NCBI RefSeq assembly: GCF_020880815.1
Contig: NZ_JAJITD010000006.1
Span: 248,001-312,000, forward strand
Length of the DNA: 64,000 nt
DNA from: Paraburkholderia sejongensis
GTDB lineage: Bacteria; Pseudomonadota; Gammaproteobacteria; Burkholderiales; Burkholderiaceae
Reading direction: 5' to 3'
Made by a program: the position numbers and the translations under genes. The first letter of the stretch is position 1; each line of letters opens with the position of its first letter. The notes below the pieces were generated by a model. That model was given only the letters and a program-made list of their open reading frames with translations. It was not told the origin of the DNA and ran no database searches. Of this stretch, positions 1 through 8,737 are shown piece after piece.

Positions 1-1
1 G

Positions 2-160
2 ACTTTCTACATTGCCAGGAATACTTGCGCCGGTTGGGATCGCGGCAGGACTGGCATTGTGCGCATTTCTCGGTGCAACGTCAGCGAAAAAAATCGGAAT
101 AATTCCGGCGCTGACTATATGACCTTCCACGTTACGGCCAATCCGTGGGGCGCCAGCTAG
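2..160 (+). CDS. C-terminal end of an unknown protein (5' end outside window)
   Basis: An open frame enters from the left edge and ends at TAG 158-160, giving 52 residues that finish in MTFHVTANPWGAS. The piece has two cysteines and many polar residues, but I do not recognise a family. It shares its reading frame with the degraded toxin-like segments downstream, so it may be the current C-terminus of a large polymorphic toxin or surface protein whose body lies left of the window. That reading is inference. The alternative is an unrelated gene end. Confidence 0.4.
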   Translation, partial: TFYIARNTCAGWDRGRTGIVRISRCNVSEKNRNNSGADYMTFHVTANPWGAS

Positions 161-385
161 CTTGGTACGCCCGGCATTTACTGATCCATGCGCTGTTCAA
201 ACTGACCTCTTCCACGTGCCGGTGTCCCGCAGCCACGGAAAAACGGAGAGATTCATGTTTGATGAATTCTGCCGCGGCATGTTTGGCAGTCTATTCGGCC
301 CTGCGCTCATTCGTCGGGCCGGGAAGTACAAGTATTGGACGATTTCTTTCGTTGCTTCGAATCTATCAAACAATAGCTGATCAAC
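161..385. other. AT-richer gap with no firmly supported gene
   Basis: A possible 41-codon plus-strand frame starts at ATG 255 behind a GGAG-like ribosome site and ends at 380, but it matches nothing I know. The base composition is visibly lower in GC than the rest of the window, as is the whole 1-1730 stretch. Confidence 0.3.
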
Positions 386-760
386 GTGGCATATCCGCGC
401 AGGTCTATTTCGCCGAAGGAACTCTTCAGCCGGCAATCAACCTTGCGACCAAGATTCATCTCGACCCGACCGTGGGTGCTAGCCAACTCTCAATTAGAGG
501 AAGTGATCCTCGTGGATTGCTGCAATATACTCAAACGGTATCGACTCCGATTGGCCGGAAATGGAGCAAACGCACACATTAAACCTAGACTCAATCCAGA
601 AGACTGGGCGTAGAGTGAATTATGGACAGGTAGTGGTTGGAATCTCTTTAGACCAAATCCCGCGGCAGTTGAGATTAGTACATTGGCGGGTGGCGCGGGG
701 CAAGGAATTGCTGGATCTGCAGCGCAGAACTTGCCGCAATCTAATGGACAGAAAAAATGA
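386..760 (+). pseudogene. Decayed C-terminal module of a polymorphic toxin (orphan CT)
   Basis: In one frame the sequence reads through a single TAG at 611-613 into a coherent tail (WTGSGWNLF, then a Gly/Ala-rich stretch, ending NGQKK) that stops at TGA 758-760. The stop overlaps the ATG of a small membrane protein as ATGA. A toxin tail coupled to a small downstream gene is the usual layout of displaced CT-immunity cassettes of Rhs or contact-dependent systems. The nonsense codon suggests the module is no longer translated whole. The toxin activity cannot be named. Confidence 0.4.
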
Positions 761-987
761 TACGGTGGCTACTGGCCTTCATTGGTGTATGGGTGATTTG
801 CACGGGAGGATTTTATATCATTTGGTTAGCCGGACTAATCATGAACTGCACCCTTATGCAAGGCTGTTTAGCACAATTTAATCTTCACAGCTTGTTCGAT
901 GCGGTAAATGGAAGGAGCGTCCTTTTAAAAGCAACGATATCTGCCATAGCAGTTACTTTTATCGTTTGGTCCCAAAAAAAATCGTGA
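757..987 (+). CDS. Small two-helix membrane protein, candidate immunity protein
   Basis: This 76-residue protein has a strongly hydrophobic segment at about residues 3-30 and a second at about 58-70, with a polar Cys-containing loop between them and a KKS tail. Its ATG overlaps the stop of the preceding toxin-like frame, which implies translational coupling. Membrane-embedded small proteins often serve as immunity factors against toxins that act at the inner membrane. The role here is inferred from position only; no family was recognised. Codon use is AT-rich compared with neighbouring core genes. Confidence 0.45.
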   Translation: MIRWLLAFIGVWVICTGGFYIIWLAGLIMNCTLMQGCLAQFNLHSLFDAVNGRSVLLKATISAIAVTFIVWSQKKS

Positions 988-1046
988 TAACAGCAAACCC
1001 GGCGCTGGCCGGGTTTGCATGAGGGTGGGACAGACCGTGGGCTTTG

Positions 1047-1597
1047 CACATTGCAGGTGGTGCGTTGATGGGCGCACTCGGCGGCGGCAATGCATGCAGA
1101 GCTCTGACCGGTCGATTTCAATATTTCAGGAGTACATTGTGAATAGCGCACAGGGCAGCGGCCCGACGTATCAGGCGACGACAATTGGCTCGAATCCGGG
1201 GTTGTTCCGGTTGCCTGACTTTGTGAACTTCTAGGTGGATTACTTCGTGGGAAGCGTGTGGGGGACGTTCACGCGCAATGGAAATGCATACTTTGGCGGC
1301 GGGTTAAACATGAACTTTCCCAATCCGGTTAACGCAAGCGCTGGAATTTCCGCTGTATGGCTTAATTCTCCAACTGTGAAGCCAAGACAGGCAAATGACT
1401 TTGCAGGAGGAGGTTACGCCGGGGGTTTGACAGGAGCATATGATTTAATCGGCAGTGGTCTGATGTATTCTCCAGGTAATGGCACGGCAACAGCGATAGG
1501 TTTTGGTGCTGGTTTTAATCTCGGTAAAACCCCAAATGTTGAAACTGTCGGCGGGGGATATTCCGTTGATCAAGGAACAACTGGAGTGGAATGGTGA
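1047..1597 (+). pseudogene. Second decayed polymorphic-toxin C-terminus
   Basis: At 1047 one frame encodes HIAGGALMGALGGGNA, a Gly/Ala pre-toxin segment typical of large polymorphic toxins. The coherent sequence then continues in another frame from about 1139 (GPTYQATTIGSNPGLF), is cut by TAG at 1232-1234, and resumes to TGA 1595-1597. The last part is Gly-rich and aromatic, with motifs NAYFGGGLNMNF and GLMYSPGNGTATAIGFG. From memory this resembles the polymorphic toxin type 22 C-terminal domain; I cannot confirm it. At least one frameshift and one nonsense codon mark it as a relic. Confidence 0.5.
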
Positions 1598-1598
1598 C

Positions 1599-1727
1599 AT
1601 GATGCCTAGCTTCCCATTCTCGTCTTCTACTCGGTCTCGTCGAAGCCGAATCACATTCCTGATCCTCTTCACGGCGATGATGAGCTTCATCGCGTACGTC
1701 GTGATAAAGAACATGTTCTTTAGCTGA
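1599..1727 (+). CDS. 42-residue single-pass membrane peptide after toxin relic
   Basis: The frame starts at ATG 1599 (a second ATG follows at 1602), immediately after the TGA of the toxin-like frame. It encodes a Ser/Arg-rich N-terminus followed by one hydrophobic helix at about residues 18-38 ending KNMFFS. The coupling repeats the arrangement at 757-760, so it may be the cognate immunity peptide or its truncated remnant. Very short length and lack of a family match keep confidence low. Confidence 0.3.
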   Translation: MMPSFPFSSSTRSRRSRITFLILFTAMMSFIAYVVIKNMFFS

Positions 1728-1998
1728 AGCGACAGAGCCGGCCTTGCGCTGGGTCTGTTGTTTATGGGGTTGTTCCGTTTGGGGTGGTGACGAGGCGGCC
1801 GAACGGTACCTGGTGAAGGCCGCCAGCGCATGTGTTGCTGAACGGTGGCGTGTCGTTCGGGATGAGCGTGCAACGGATCAAGATTGGCGTCAGCCAAAGT
1901 CAACTCCTGTGTTGAGTTGGTGGTGGTCAGCGGTCACACGCCAATACCCCCCCGCCACCCCGCTATACTTTCGCCCCCACCCACCCATCAACCGACCC
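1728..1998. other. Intergenic stretch, transition from accessory to core DNA
   Basis: I see no supported gene here. GC content rises towards 1980. The frame of the next gene is open through this stretch, but the signal peptide and family alignment place its start at 1999. A pyrimidine/C-rich tract at about 1945-1990 precedes that start. Confidence 0.4.
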
Positions 1999-2748
1999 AT
2001 GAAGAAGTGGCTTGCCAGTCTGTTATTCGCCGTCGCCGCTCACGCGAGCGCGGCGCCTTCCTGCACCCAGTTCACGCCGAATGCGCAATGGCCGGTGCTC
2101 AGCAATCAGAAGATGGCGCCGAAAACGCGCCTGCTCTGCTATAGCGATTTCGCGGTACTGCATTCGGGGATCACGCACGGCCCGCTCTGGTCGGCCGAGC
2201 ATCTGACGCGCGCGCATATCGAAGAAGCGAAAGATATGGTGCGCACCAACAAGTTCTTCGAAGACGCGCGCCTGCCCGAAGGCGAAGGCGCGACGCTCGC
2301 CGACTACAAGCGCAGCGGTTTCGACCGCGGTCATATGAGCCCGGCCGGCAATCGCTGGAACGACGAGGGGATGGCGCAATCGTTCTCGCTCGCGAACATC
2401 GTGCCGCAAAACCGTCAGAACAACCAACGATTGTGGGCTCGCATCGAAACCGCGGTGCGCAAGATCGCACTCTCTTACGACGACACCTACGTCGTCACCG
2501 GTCCGATGTTCTCCGGTCAGCAATTGCAGACCATAGGACCGACGCGCGTGTTCGTGCCGACCCAGTTGTACAAGGTCGTCTACGTGCCGTCGCGGCGCCT
2601 CGCGTTCGCGATCGTAGTCGATAATGTATCGACCAATCGCTACGACATCCGCACGATTCACGAACTCGAAGCGGTATCGGGCATCCGTTTTCCGGGCATT
2701 CCGGAAGACCTCAAGGACCAGCGACCAGGAGGACTGAAAGGTGTTTAA
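1999..2748 (+). CDS. Secreted DNA/RNA non-specific endonuclease (NUC1 / EndoG family)
   Basis: The 249-residue product opens with a signal peptide (MKKWLASLLF, Ala-rich, cleavage near residue 19). It carries the NUC1 active-site signature DRGH at residues 109-112 within SGFDRGHMSPAGNR, with H112 as the general base. The downstream segment SLANIVPQNRQNN (about 130-142) supplies the Asn that binds Mg2+. The family cuts single- and double-stranded DNA and RNA outside the cytoplasm. ATG 1999 was chosen over longer in-frame starts because it creates the signal peptide. The stop overlaps the next gene by 8 bases. Confidence 0.9.
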   Translation: MKKWLASLLFAVAAHASAAPSCTQFTPNAQWPVLSNQKMAPKTRLLCYSDFAVLHSGITHGPLWSAEHLTRAHIEEAKDMVRTNKFFEDARLPEGEGATLADYKRSGFDRGHMSPAGNRWNDEGMAQSFSLANIVPQNRQNNQRLWARIETAVRKIALSYDDTYVVTGPMFSGQQLQTIGPTRVFVPTQLYKVVYVPSRRLAFAIVVDNVSTNRYDIRTIHELEAVSGIRFPGIPEDLKDQRPGGLKGV

Positions 2749-3001
2749 ACCCTATGCGAACGATGACGACGTGCTCAATATCCAGGGCGATGCGCTCACG
2801 CTCAGCAACGGCGCGACCCGCGTCGTGCTGAACGGCACGCTCGAACTGACGCGCGACCAGCGCGGACTGAAAGCGGCGCTCGCGTTGAAGGAAGCACTCG
2901 ATGCGATCGTGGCGAGCCTGCAGGCCGACGCGAATCTACCGGCGAAGGTGAAGGACGAACCCGATCAGAAGCCCGGCGTCACGCAAAATCCGTTTCAATA
3001 A
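2741..3001 (+). CDS. Small conserved-type hypothetical protein coupled to the nuclease
   Basis: This 86-residue protein starts at GTG 2741 inside the end of the nuclease gene, behind an AGGAGGA site at about 2727-2733. It is predicted soluble. The middle (NGATRVVLNGTLELTRDQRG) suggests a short beta-rich domain, followed by an Ala/Leu helix and a charged Pro-rich tail. No family was recognised. The overlap indicates co-translation, so a role tied to the nuclease is possible but unproven. Confidence 0.6.
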   Translation: MFKPYANDDDVLNIQGDALTLSNGATRVVLNGTLELTRDQRGLKAALALKEALDAIVASLQADANLPAKVKDEPDQKPGVTQNPFQ

Positions 3002-3193
3002 TGCGAGGGGGCGGCGTTGCATTTGCGCCACCCCTTAACCCTTCGCCAGTCTCTCCGCCGTCGCGCAAACCTTTGCGTGACGGCCTTTTTACCGATCTCG
3101 CGCCACCAGCTCGATCAGGCCCGCCGCTGACACATAATGTTCATATAGAAACCTTAGCGTGCGAGGCTTGTTCTTCATTCGACTGGCGCCGCC

Positions 3194-4426
3194 ATGCATC
3201 CAGCGTTCTCGAGTTTTCGCCGTTCGTCCGCGCAAGGCAACCCTCGCACGGCCGGTGACTTGTGTCAGGAAGTTCCATCGGTAGACGCTCGAGATCCGAA
3301 CGCGCTGGTAATGGAAATCTTCTCCGCGCGGCGCGATATGCAGAGCCTCGCGGTGATCGACGACCAGCGCCCGATCGGCCTGATCAATCGCGATATCTTC
3401 ATGTCGCAGATGAGCCGGCCGTTTCATCGCGAGCTGTACGACAAGAAAAGCTGCATCGCGTTCATGGACAAGGAGCCGCTGATCGTCGATGCAGACATCA
3501 GTATTGAGGCGCTCGCGTTCAGAACGGTCGAAGCCGGCGATAAAGCACTGGTCGACGGCTTCATCGTCACGCGCGACGGCCGCTTCTCGGGTCTCGGCAG
3601 CGGTCTGCAACTGATTAGCGCGGTGGCCGAAATGCAGGCGGAGAAGAACCGCCAGATCATGCAGAGCATCGAGTACGCGAGCGTGATCCAGCGCGCGATG
3701 CTGCGCGCGTCCAGCGAAACGCTGTCGATGAAGCTGCGCGACGCGGCGATGATCTGGGAACCACGCGATGTAGTGGGCGGCGACTTCTATCATTTCGCGG
3801 CGTTTCCGTCGGGCTGGTTCGGTGCGGTCGCCGATTGCACCGGCCACGGCGTGCCGGGCGCGTTCATGACCTTGCTCGCTTCCGCGTCACTGTCGAAGGC
3901 GCTGGAACAGATCGGTCCGCGCGACCCGGCCGCGCTGCTCGCGGCGGTCAATCGCAACGTCAAAAGCCAGTTGGGCCAACTCGACGACGGCGACGCCGGT
4001 AACCAATCGAACGACGGTCTGGACACCGCACTCTTCTGGTTCGATACCGAGCAGCGCGTACTGCACTTCGCCGGCGCGCGGATCGCGGCGCACATCCTCC
4101 CACCCGAAGCCGCCGAGTTCGAAACGATAGCGGCCGACCGGATGGGCGTCGGCTACGTGGACAGCCACGCGGACTATGCATGGCACCTGCGCTCGATTCC
4201 CGTCACGCCGGGCAGCCTGCTGTTCATCTACACCGATGGTCTCAGCGATCAGATCGGCGGCCCGCGCAATATTTCGTTCGGCCGGCGCCGCGCGCTCGAC
4301 GTGGTCGTCGAGCACCGCGCCGACACCCCGGCCGCGATCTGCGAGCGGGTGCGGCTCGCGCTCGCCCAATGGCAAGGTCTCCAACCCCGACGTGACGACG
4401 TCACGCTCTTCTGTGCCCGCATCTAA
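3194..4426 (+). CDS. siaA: CBS-domain PP2C/SpoIIE-type protein phosphatase (SiaA-like)
   Basis: The 410-residue protein has a CBS-like N-terminal half (about 30-150; motif SLAVIDDQRPIGLINRD) and a SpoIIE/PP2C phosphatase C-terminal half with metal-binding motifs VVGGDFYHF (about 193-201), DCTGHGVPGAFM and YTDGLSDQIGG. It heads a tight operon with a SiaB-type kinase, a SiaC-type phosphoprotein and a diguanylate cyclase, so by analogy with Pseudomonas SiaABCD it should dephosphorylate SiaC and thereby raise c-di-GMP synthesis. Pseudomonas SiaA is membrane-bound with a HAMP sensor; this one has no membrane segment and is probably cytosolic, sensing through CBS. The symbol reflects role by context. 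Confidence 0.8.
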   Translation: MHPAFSSFRRSSAQGNPRTAGDLCQEVPSVDARDPNALVMEIFSARRDMQSLAVIDDQRPIGLINRDIFMSQMSRPFHRELYDKKSCIAFMDKEPLIVDADISIEALAFRTVEAGDKALVDGFIVTRDGRFSGLGSGLQLISAVAEMQAEKNRQIMQSIEYASVIQRAMLRASSETLSMKLRDAAMIWEPRDVVGGDFYHFAAFPSGWFGAVADCTGHGVPGAFMTLLASASLSKALEQIGPRDPAALLAAVNRNVKSQLGQLDDGDAGNQSNDGLDTALFWFDTEQRVLHFAGARIAAHILPPEAAEFETIAADRMGVGYVDSHADYAWHLRSIPVTPGSLLFIYTDGLSDQIGGPRNISFGRRRALDVVVEHRADTPAAICERVRLALAQWQGLQPRRDDVTLFCARI

Positions 4427-4438
4427 CGAATTACCGCA

Positions 4439-5002
4439 ATGTCCCAACTACTCGAATCAGACAGCGCTTTTTTCGATCTCGCGCAGCGACGCAACGTGCT
4501 CTTCTATCACAAGGGCTTCTTCTCCAATAACATCGTCGCGTCGATGGGCGAGGTCGTGAAACTGCAGCTGGAAGTGGCCGGCGTCAGCGGTCCGACCCGC
4601 CGCAAGCTGTTCTCGTCCTTTATCGAACTGTCGCAGAACATCGTGCATTACTCGTCGAGCGCACTGGAGTCCGGCGGCGATACAGCCGGCGCAATTCGCG
4701 AGGGCGCGGTGTGCATCTCGAAGCACGGCGAGCGGCACGTCATGTTGTGCATGAATCCGATCGCAACCGAAGAAGTCGACGCGCTGCGCAGCCGGCTCGA
4801 ACCGCTGCGCAACATGTCGCTCGACGAAATCAAGCAGGCGTACAAGGTGTCGTTGCGCACCGACACGCCGAAAGACAGCAAGGGCGCCGGACTCGGCTTC
4901 CTGACGATGGCGCGCGATGCGAGCGCACCGCTCGAATTCGCCTTTCATCCGCGTGCCGACGAACCCGGCACCACGCTGTTTTGCCTCATGGCCATCATCT
5001 GA
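4439..5002 (+). CDS. siaB: SiaB family protein kinase
   Basis: The 187-residue protein matches the SiaB layout: a helix with SRRKLFSSFIELSQNIVHYS-like residues (about 60-80) corresponding to a GHKL-type N-box, and a later GAGLGFLTMARDAS segment (about 145-158) as the G-box. In Pseudomonas, SiaB phosphorylates SiaC and opposes the SiaA phosphatase. The gene starts 12 bases after the phosphatase gene and ends 19 bases before the siaC-like gene, so all are in one transcript. Confidence 0.8.
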   Translation: MSQLLESDSAFFDLAQRRNVLFYHKGFFSNNIVASMGEVVKLQLEVAGVSGPTRRKLFSSFIELSQNIVHYSSSALESGGDTAGAIREGAVCISKHGERHVMLCMNPIATEEVDALRSRLEPLRNMSLDEIKQAYKVSLRTDTPKDSKGAGLGFLTMARDASAPLEFAFHPRADEPGTTLFCLMAII

Positions 5003-5021
5003 GCAGGAACGCGCACGAACC

Positions 5022-5417
5022 ATGGAAAACCTGTACATCTCCGCCACGCCGACCTCGCCCGAAGTCGACTTTCGTTTCGACCAGCACGCGTTGTCGATCA
5101 AGGGCGAGTCTTACCCCGAAAACGCGGCCGCTTTCTACGCGCCGGTCATCGAACAATTGCGCGCGTATCTCGCAGCCAATAACGACGCTGAAATCACGAT
5201 CGACGTCGCGCTCACCTACTTCAACAGTTCTAGCACCAAGATGCTGTTCAGCATCTTCGACGCGCTGGACGAAGCCGCGCAAGCGGGCAACCGCGTCGCA
5301 ATGAACTGGTATCGCGACGAGGAAGACGAGACGATCGCCGAATTCGGCGAAGAACTGAAGGCCGACTTCCAGGCGATCGAATTCACCGATCGTCCAGTCG
5401 CGCAGCAGGGCCGCTGA
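5022..5417 (+). CDS. siaC: SiaC family regulatory phosphoprotein (DUF1987)
   Basis: The 131-residue protein begins MENLYISATPTSPEVDF and contains the family's conserved YFNSSSTKML segment at residues 66-75, which holds the regulatory phosphorylation site (Thr68 in Pseudomonas SiaC; the exact equivalent here is one of S69-T72). Unphosphorylated SiaC binds and activates its diguanylate cyclase partner. ATG 5022 fits the family start, so the upstream in-frame extension into siaB is not used. The next gene begins one base after the stop. Confidence 0.85.
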   Translation: MENLYISATPTSPEVDFRFDQHALSIKGESYPENAAAFYAPVIEQLRAYLAANNDAEITIDVALTYFNSSSTKMLFSIFDALDEAAQAGNRVAMNWYRDEEDETIAEFGEELKADFQAIEFTDRPVAQQGR

Positions 5418-5418
5418 C

Positions 5419-6144
5419 GTGCGCTCGCCCTCTTCCCGTGACGCCGCCGCGAGCGACGCGCCCGATCTGTTCCGGAACGAAAGCGCGGCGCTCGACAAAG
5501 CACGCGCGATGCATGCGAGCGCCGCCGCGGGAGCCGCCGACTATCGCCAGTCGTTAGGCGAGCTGATCGAGCACTTCCAGCGACTGATGCGCGAGACGCG
5601 CCGGCTGATCGGCCGCAGTGACCGCGCCGAACGCGAGATGCAGGCGCTCGCGCAGCAGCTCGCGTATCGCGCGTCGCACGATGCGTTGACCGGCGTGCTC
5701 AACCGCAGCGCGGTAATCGAGCGGACCGCGAAAGTGTTGCGCACCGAGAGCGCGGTGATGGTGATTCTCGACATCGACGAGTTCAAGCGCATCAACGACG
5801 ACTACGGCCATCCGACCGGCGACGCGGTGATTCTCGGCGTGGTCGACTGTCTGCGGCGGATTGTCGGCGATGCGGGCTTCATCGGCCGGGTGGGCGGCGA
5901 GGAATTCACCGTGCTGCTGCCGGGTCGCGAGGCCGCCGACGGCGCGCTGCTGGCCGAGCGCATGCGCGCGGCGATCAGCGATTCGCTGGTGGTCGCGCCG
6001 GTCGAGCGACGCATCACGGCCAGCTTCGGCGTCAGCGTCAACGCGGCGGGTACCAGCTTCGACACCGCCTATGGCCTCGCCGACGCGGCGTTGTACCGGG
6101 CCAAGCGGGGCGGGCGCAATCGCGTGGAATTTGCCGACCGCTAG
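5419..6144 (+). CDS. siaD: Diguanylate cyclase with GGEEF active site (SiaD-like)
   Basis: The 241-residue protein has a helical or coiled-coil N-terminus (about 25-85) and a GGDEF domain with catalytic GGEEF at residues 159-163 and metal-binding DIDEFKRIND near 118-127. The inhibitory RxxD site normally five residues upstream of the motif is absent, so product inhibition at that site is unlikely. The protein is soluble. GTG 5419 starts one base after siaC, implying coupling. By position and architecture it is the SiaC-activated cyclase of this module. Confidence 0.85.
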   Translation: MRSPSSRDAAASDAPDLFRNESAALDKARAMHASAAAGAADYRQSLGELIEHFQRLMRETRRLIGRSDRAEREMQALAQQLAYRASHDALTGVLNRSAVIERTAKVLRTESAVMVILDIDEFKRINDDYGHPTGDAVILGVVDCLRRIVGDAGFIGRVGGEEFTVLLPGREAADGALLAERMRAAISDSLVVAPVERRITASFGVSVNAAGTSFDTAYGLADAALYRAKRGGRNRVEFADR

Positions 6145-6163
6145 GCGGACAGGCAGACCCACG

Positions 6164-8584
6164 ATGCAGCCACCTAAACATTCACTCTTCGGACGGTCCG
6201 GTTCGCCGTCGCGCCGCCTCGACGCGCAGGCGAGCGCGCTGCGCTCCGACGTTGCGCGCAAGGCCTGCACGCTGATCGCCGTGCTGGCGATTCTCGCCGT
6301 GATCGCGACGAGCACGTTCCTCGCGCTGCTCCAAAGCAGCGAACAGGACAGTGCGCTGCGCACGATCCAGGCGTCCGGGCGCCTGCGTCACGATCTCGAC
6401 CAGTTGCAGCAACTGATGCTCGACGAACACGCGACCCTCTACACATCGATCGCGACGGTGCCGCTCTACAAGCGCGCGGCCTACGACTTTCCGATGTCCG
6501 CGCTGCTCGCGTTGACGCGCGACGCGCGCGATAGCTGCAGCGAAAATCACGTGTGCGTGTCGCGGCTCTCGGAGCTCGACGACATGATCGGCCGGCTCAG
6601 CGAGCTTAGCTTCGGTCTCGCGCGCAAGGTCGCGGACCGTCCTGGCAGCGTCGCGATGGGCGATCCGCAACTCGAGGAAATCGACGCGTACTTCTATAAC
6701 GTGCTGGAGCGAGTTGTCGACGTGCGACTGGCGGCCGACGCGAAAGTCGACTCGGTCGTCAGCAAATCGTCGCTCGACGCGAAGTGGTTTACGCGCGTGC
6801 TGTTGAGTTGCGGCGTCGTTGCCGCGGTGCTGCTGCTTGCGCTGATTCGCTGGAATGGGCGGATCGGCTCCCATCTGCGCCGCTCGCTGCATCAAACCGA
6901 AGAAGTGCGCTCGCGCTACCAGCGGTTTTTCGAAGGGCACCCGTTGCCGATCTGGGTCACCGACGACGAGACCCAGAAAATCATCGCGGCCAATGCCAGC
7001 GCGCAACGCGATTTCGGTTACACGCAGCAGCAGTTGCTCGGAATGTCGCTGAACGAGCTGCGCGTCGAGCAGGTGCTCGGGCAGTTGCCGCAACTGCGCG
7101 AGCGCCGGATCGAGCAGTGGCGGCACGCGACGCAATCGGCCGGCATCTGGGTCTATCGCACCCGCGCCGGCAACCGGCTGTCGATGGAAGTGCATCATTT
7201 GCGCATCGAACTCGACGGCCGTCCGGCGACGATGGCCGTGATGGTCGATGTGACGACGCTGATTCAGTACCACGAAAGACTCGAACATCAGGCCCGCTAC
7301 GATGCATTGACCGACCTGCCGAACCGGGTGCTGCTCGGCGAATATCTCGGCGAGTCGCTGCTGCGCGCGGCGACGACGGGCCAACACGTTTCGGTGCTGT
7401 TTCTCGATCTCGACCGCTTCAAGGAGGTCAACGATTCGCTCGGCCACCGGATCGGCGATCTGCTGCTGAAGGCGGTCGCGCGACGGCTTCAGCGGCTGCT
7501 GCGCGCGACGGATTTCGTCGCGCGTTACGGCGGCGATGAATTCGTGATCGTCGCCGAACGTTCGGACGCGGCGCAACTGACCGGGATGCTCGACCGCCTG
7601 ATTCGCGAAATGAGCGAGCCGTACAGCATCGGCGAGCACGAGCTGTATCTCGAAGTGAGCATCGGCGTCAGCACGTCGCCACAGGATGGCGCGAAGCCGG
7701 ACCTGCTCACTCGCAATGCGGATGCCGCGCTGTACGCGGCGAAATCGCGCGGCCGCAACCGCTATCAGTTCTATAAGCCGGAATTGAGCCGGGCCGTCGC
7801 CGAGAAATTGCGACTCACCACGCGGCTGCGGCGCGCGGCGAAAGCCGATGAATTGCGCCTCGTGTATCAACCGCAGATCGATATGGAAACCGGCTGCATC
7901 GTCGGCGCGGAAGCGCTGTTGCGTTGGCATGACAGCGAACTCGGCGAGGTCTCGCCGGCCGTGTTCATTCCGCTCGCCGAGGAAACCGGTCTGATCCAGA
8001 GCATCGGCACCTGGGTTCTGCGGCAGGCCTGTTTGCAGGCGAAGGCATGGGTGCGCGCGGGTCTGCCGGCGATGCGCGTGTCGGTCAACGTATCGCCGCT
8101 GCAACTCGAGCGCACCGATTTGCCGGGCGTGGTGCGCGCCGCGCTCGACGAAGCCGGGTGGCCCGCGCACCTGCTCGAACTCGAAGTCACCGAGGGCGCG
8201 TTGATGCGCAACGCCGAGGAAGCGCAGCGGGTGCTGCGCGAACTGCGCGCGCTCGGTGTGTCGATCGCAATCGACGACTTCGGCACCGGCTATTCGAGCC
8301 TCAGCTATCTGAAGCGCTTCAGCGTCGACCGGATCAAGATCGATCGCGCGTTCGTCTGCGAGATCGGCAAGGACTCGGAACTCGAAGCGCTGTCGCTGGC
8401 GATCATCGCGATTGCCGAAACGCTGAGCTTCGACGTGGTGGCCGAAGGGGTCGAACTCGACGTGCAACGCGAGTTTCTGGTCCGCCACGGCTGCTCTGTC
8501 GCGCAAGGGTTCCTGTTCAGTCCGGCGGTGTCGCCCGACGATCTGGCGCGGATGCTCGGCGACACCGCGGTCGCTACTTTTTAG
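6164..8584 (+). CDS. Membrane PAS-GGDEF-EAL c-di-GMP turnover protein
   Basis: The 806-residue protein has two membrane helices (about 34-56 and 206-228) enclosing a periplasmic sensor domain, then a PAS domain (about 245-365), a GGDEF domain with intact YGGDEF at 455-460, and an EAL domain with EAL at 583-585 plus downstream DDFGTGYSSL. Both catalytic motifs are preserved, so either cyclase or phosphodiesterase activity is possible; in such hybrids EAL often dominates. ATG 6164 was chosen because the upstream open frame overlaps siaD. It lies 19 bases after siaD in the same orientation and may belong to that operon. Confidence 0.9.
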   Translation: MQPPKHSLFGRSGSPSRRLDAQASALRSDVARKACTLIAVLAILAVIATSTFLALLQSSEQDSALRTIQASGRLRHDLDQLQQLMLDEHATLYTSIATVPLYKRAAYDFPMSALLALTRDARDSCSENHVCVSRLSELDDMIGRLSELSFGLARKVADRPGSVAMGDPQLEEIDAYFYNVLERVVDVRLAADAKVDSVVSKSSLDAKWFTRVLLSCGVVAAVLLLALIRWNGRIGSHLRRSLHQTEEVRSRYQRFFEGHPLPIWVTDDETQKIIAANASAQRDFGYTQQQLLGMSLNELRVEQVLGQLPQLRERRIEQWRHATQSAGIWVYRTRAGNRLSMEVHHLRIELDGRPATMAVMVDVTTLIQYHERLEHQARYDALTDLPNRVLLGEYLGESLLRAATTGQHVSVLFLDLDRFKEVNDSLGHRIGDLLLKAVARRLQRLLRATDFVARYGGDEFVIVAERSDAAQLTGMLDRLIREMSEPYSIGEHELYLEVSIGVSTSPQDGAKPDLLTRNADAALYAAKSRGRNRYQFYKPELSRAVAEKLRLTTRLRRAAKADELRLVYQPQIDMETGCIVGAEALLRWHDSELGEVSPAVFIPLAEETGLIQSIGTWVLRQACLQAKAWVRAGLPAMRVSVNVSPLQLERTDLPGVVRAALDEAGWPAHLLELEVTEGALMRNAEEAQRVLRELRALGVSIAIDDFGTGYSSLSYLKRFSVDRIKIDRAFVCEIGKDSELEALSLAIIAIAETLSFDVVAEGVELDVQREFLVRHGCSVAQGFLFSPAVSPDDLARMLGDTAVATF

Positions 8585-8737
8585 CGTCTTCGACTTGTAT
8601 CCGCGCTGACGCACTAGTTACGTTTTGTCACCAGCATCGCGTCAACTCCTGCATCCCGGCCCACGTTATACCGGCAGCGCGCTGAAATGATTTCAGCCGC
8701 GACAAACGAATCTAACGATTCAACCAGGAGTTACATC

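Noticed and set aside
145..613. Intact 145-codon gene at the left edge
   Set aside because: Three overlapping frames are open and none has consistent codon use; the stretch is more consistent with decayed toxin DNA.
6182..8614. 810-codon open frame on the minus strand opposite the PAS-GGDEF-EAL gene
   Set aside because: It is Arg/His/Gln-rich with no domain, and lies wholly opposite a gene with intact motifs. High-GC antisense frames of this kind are compositional.
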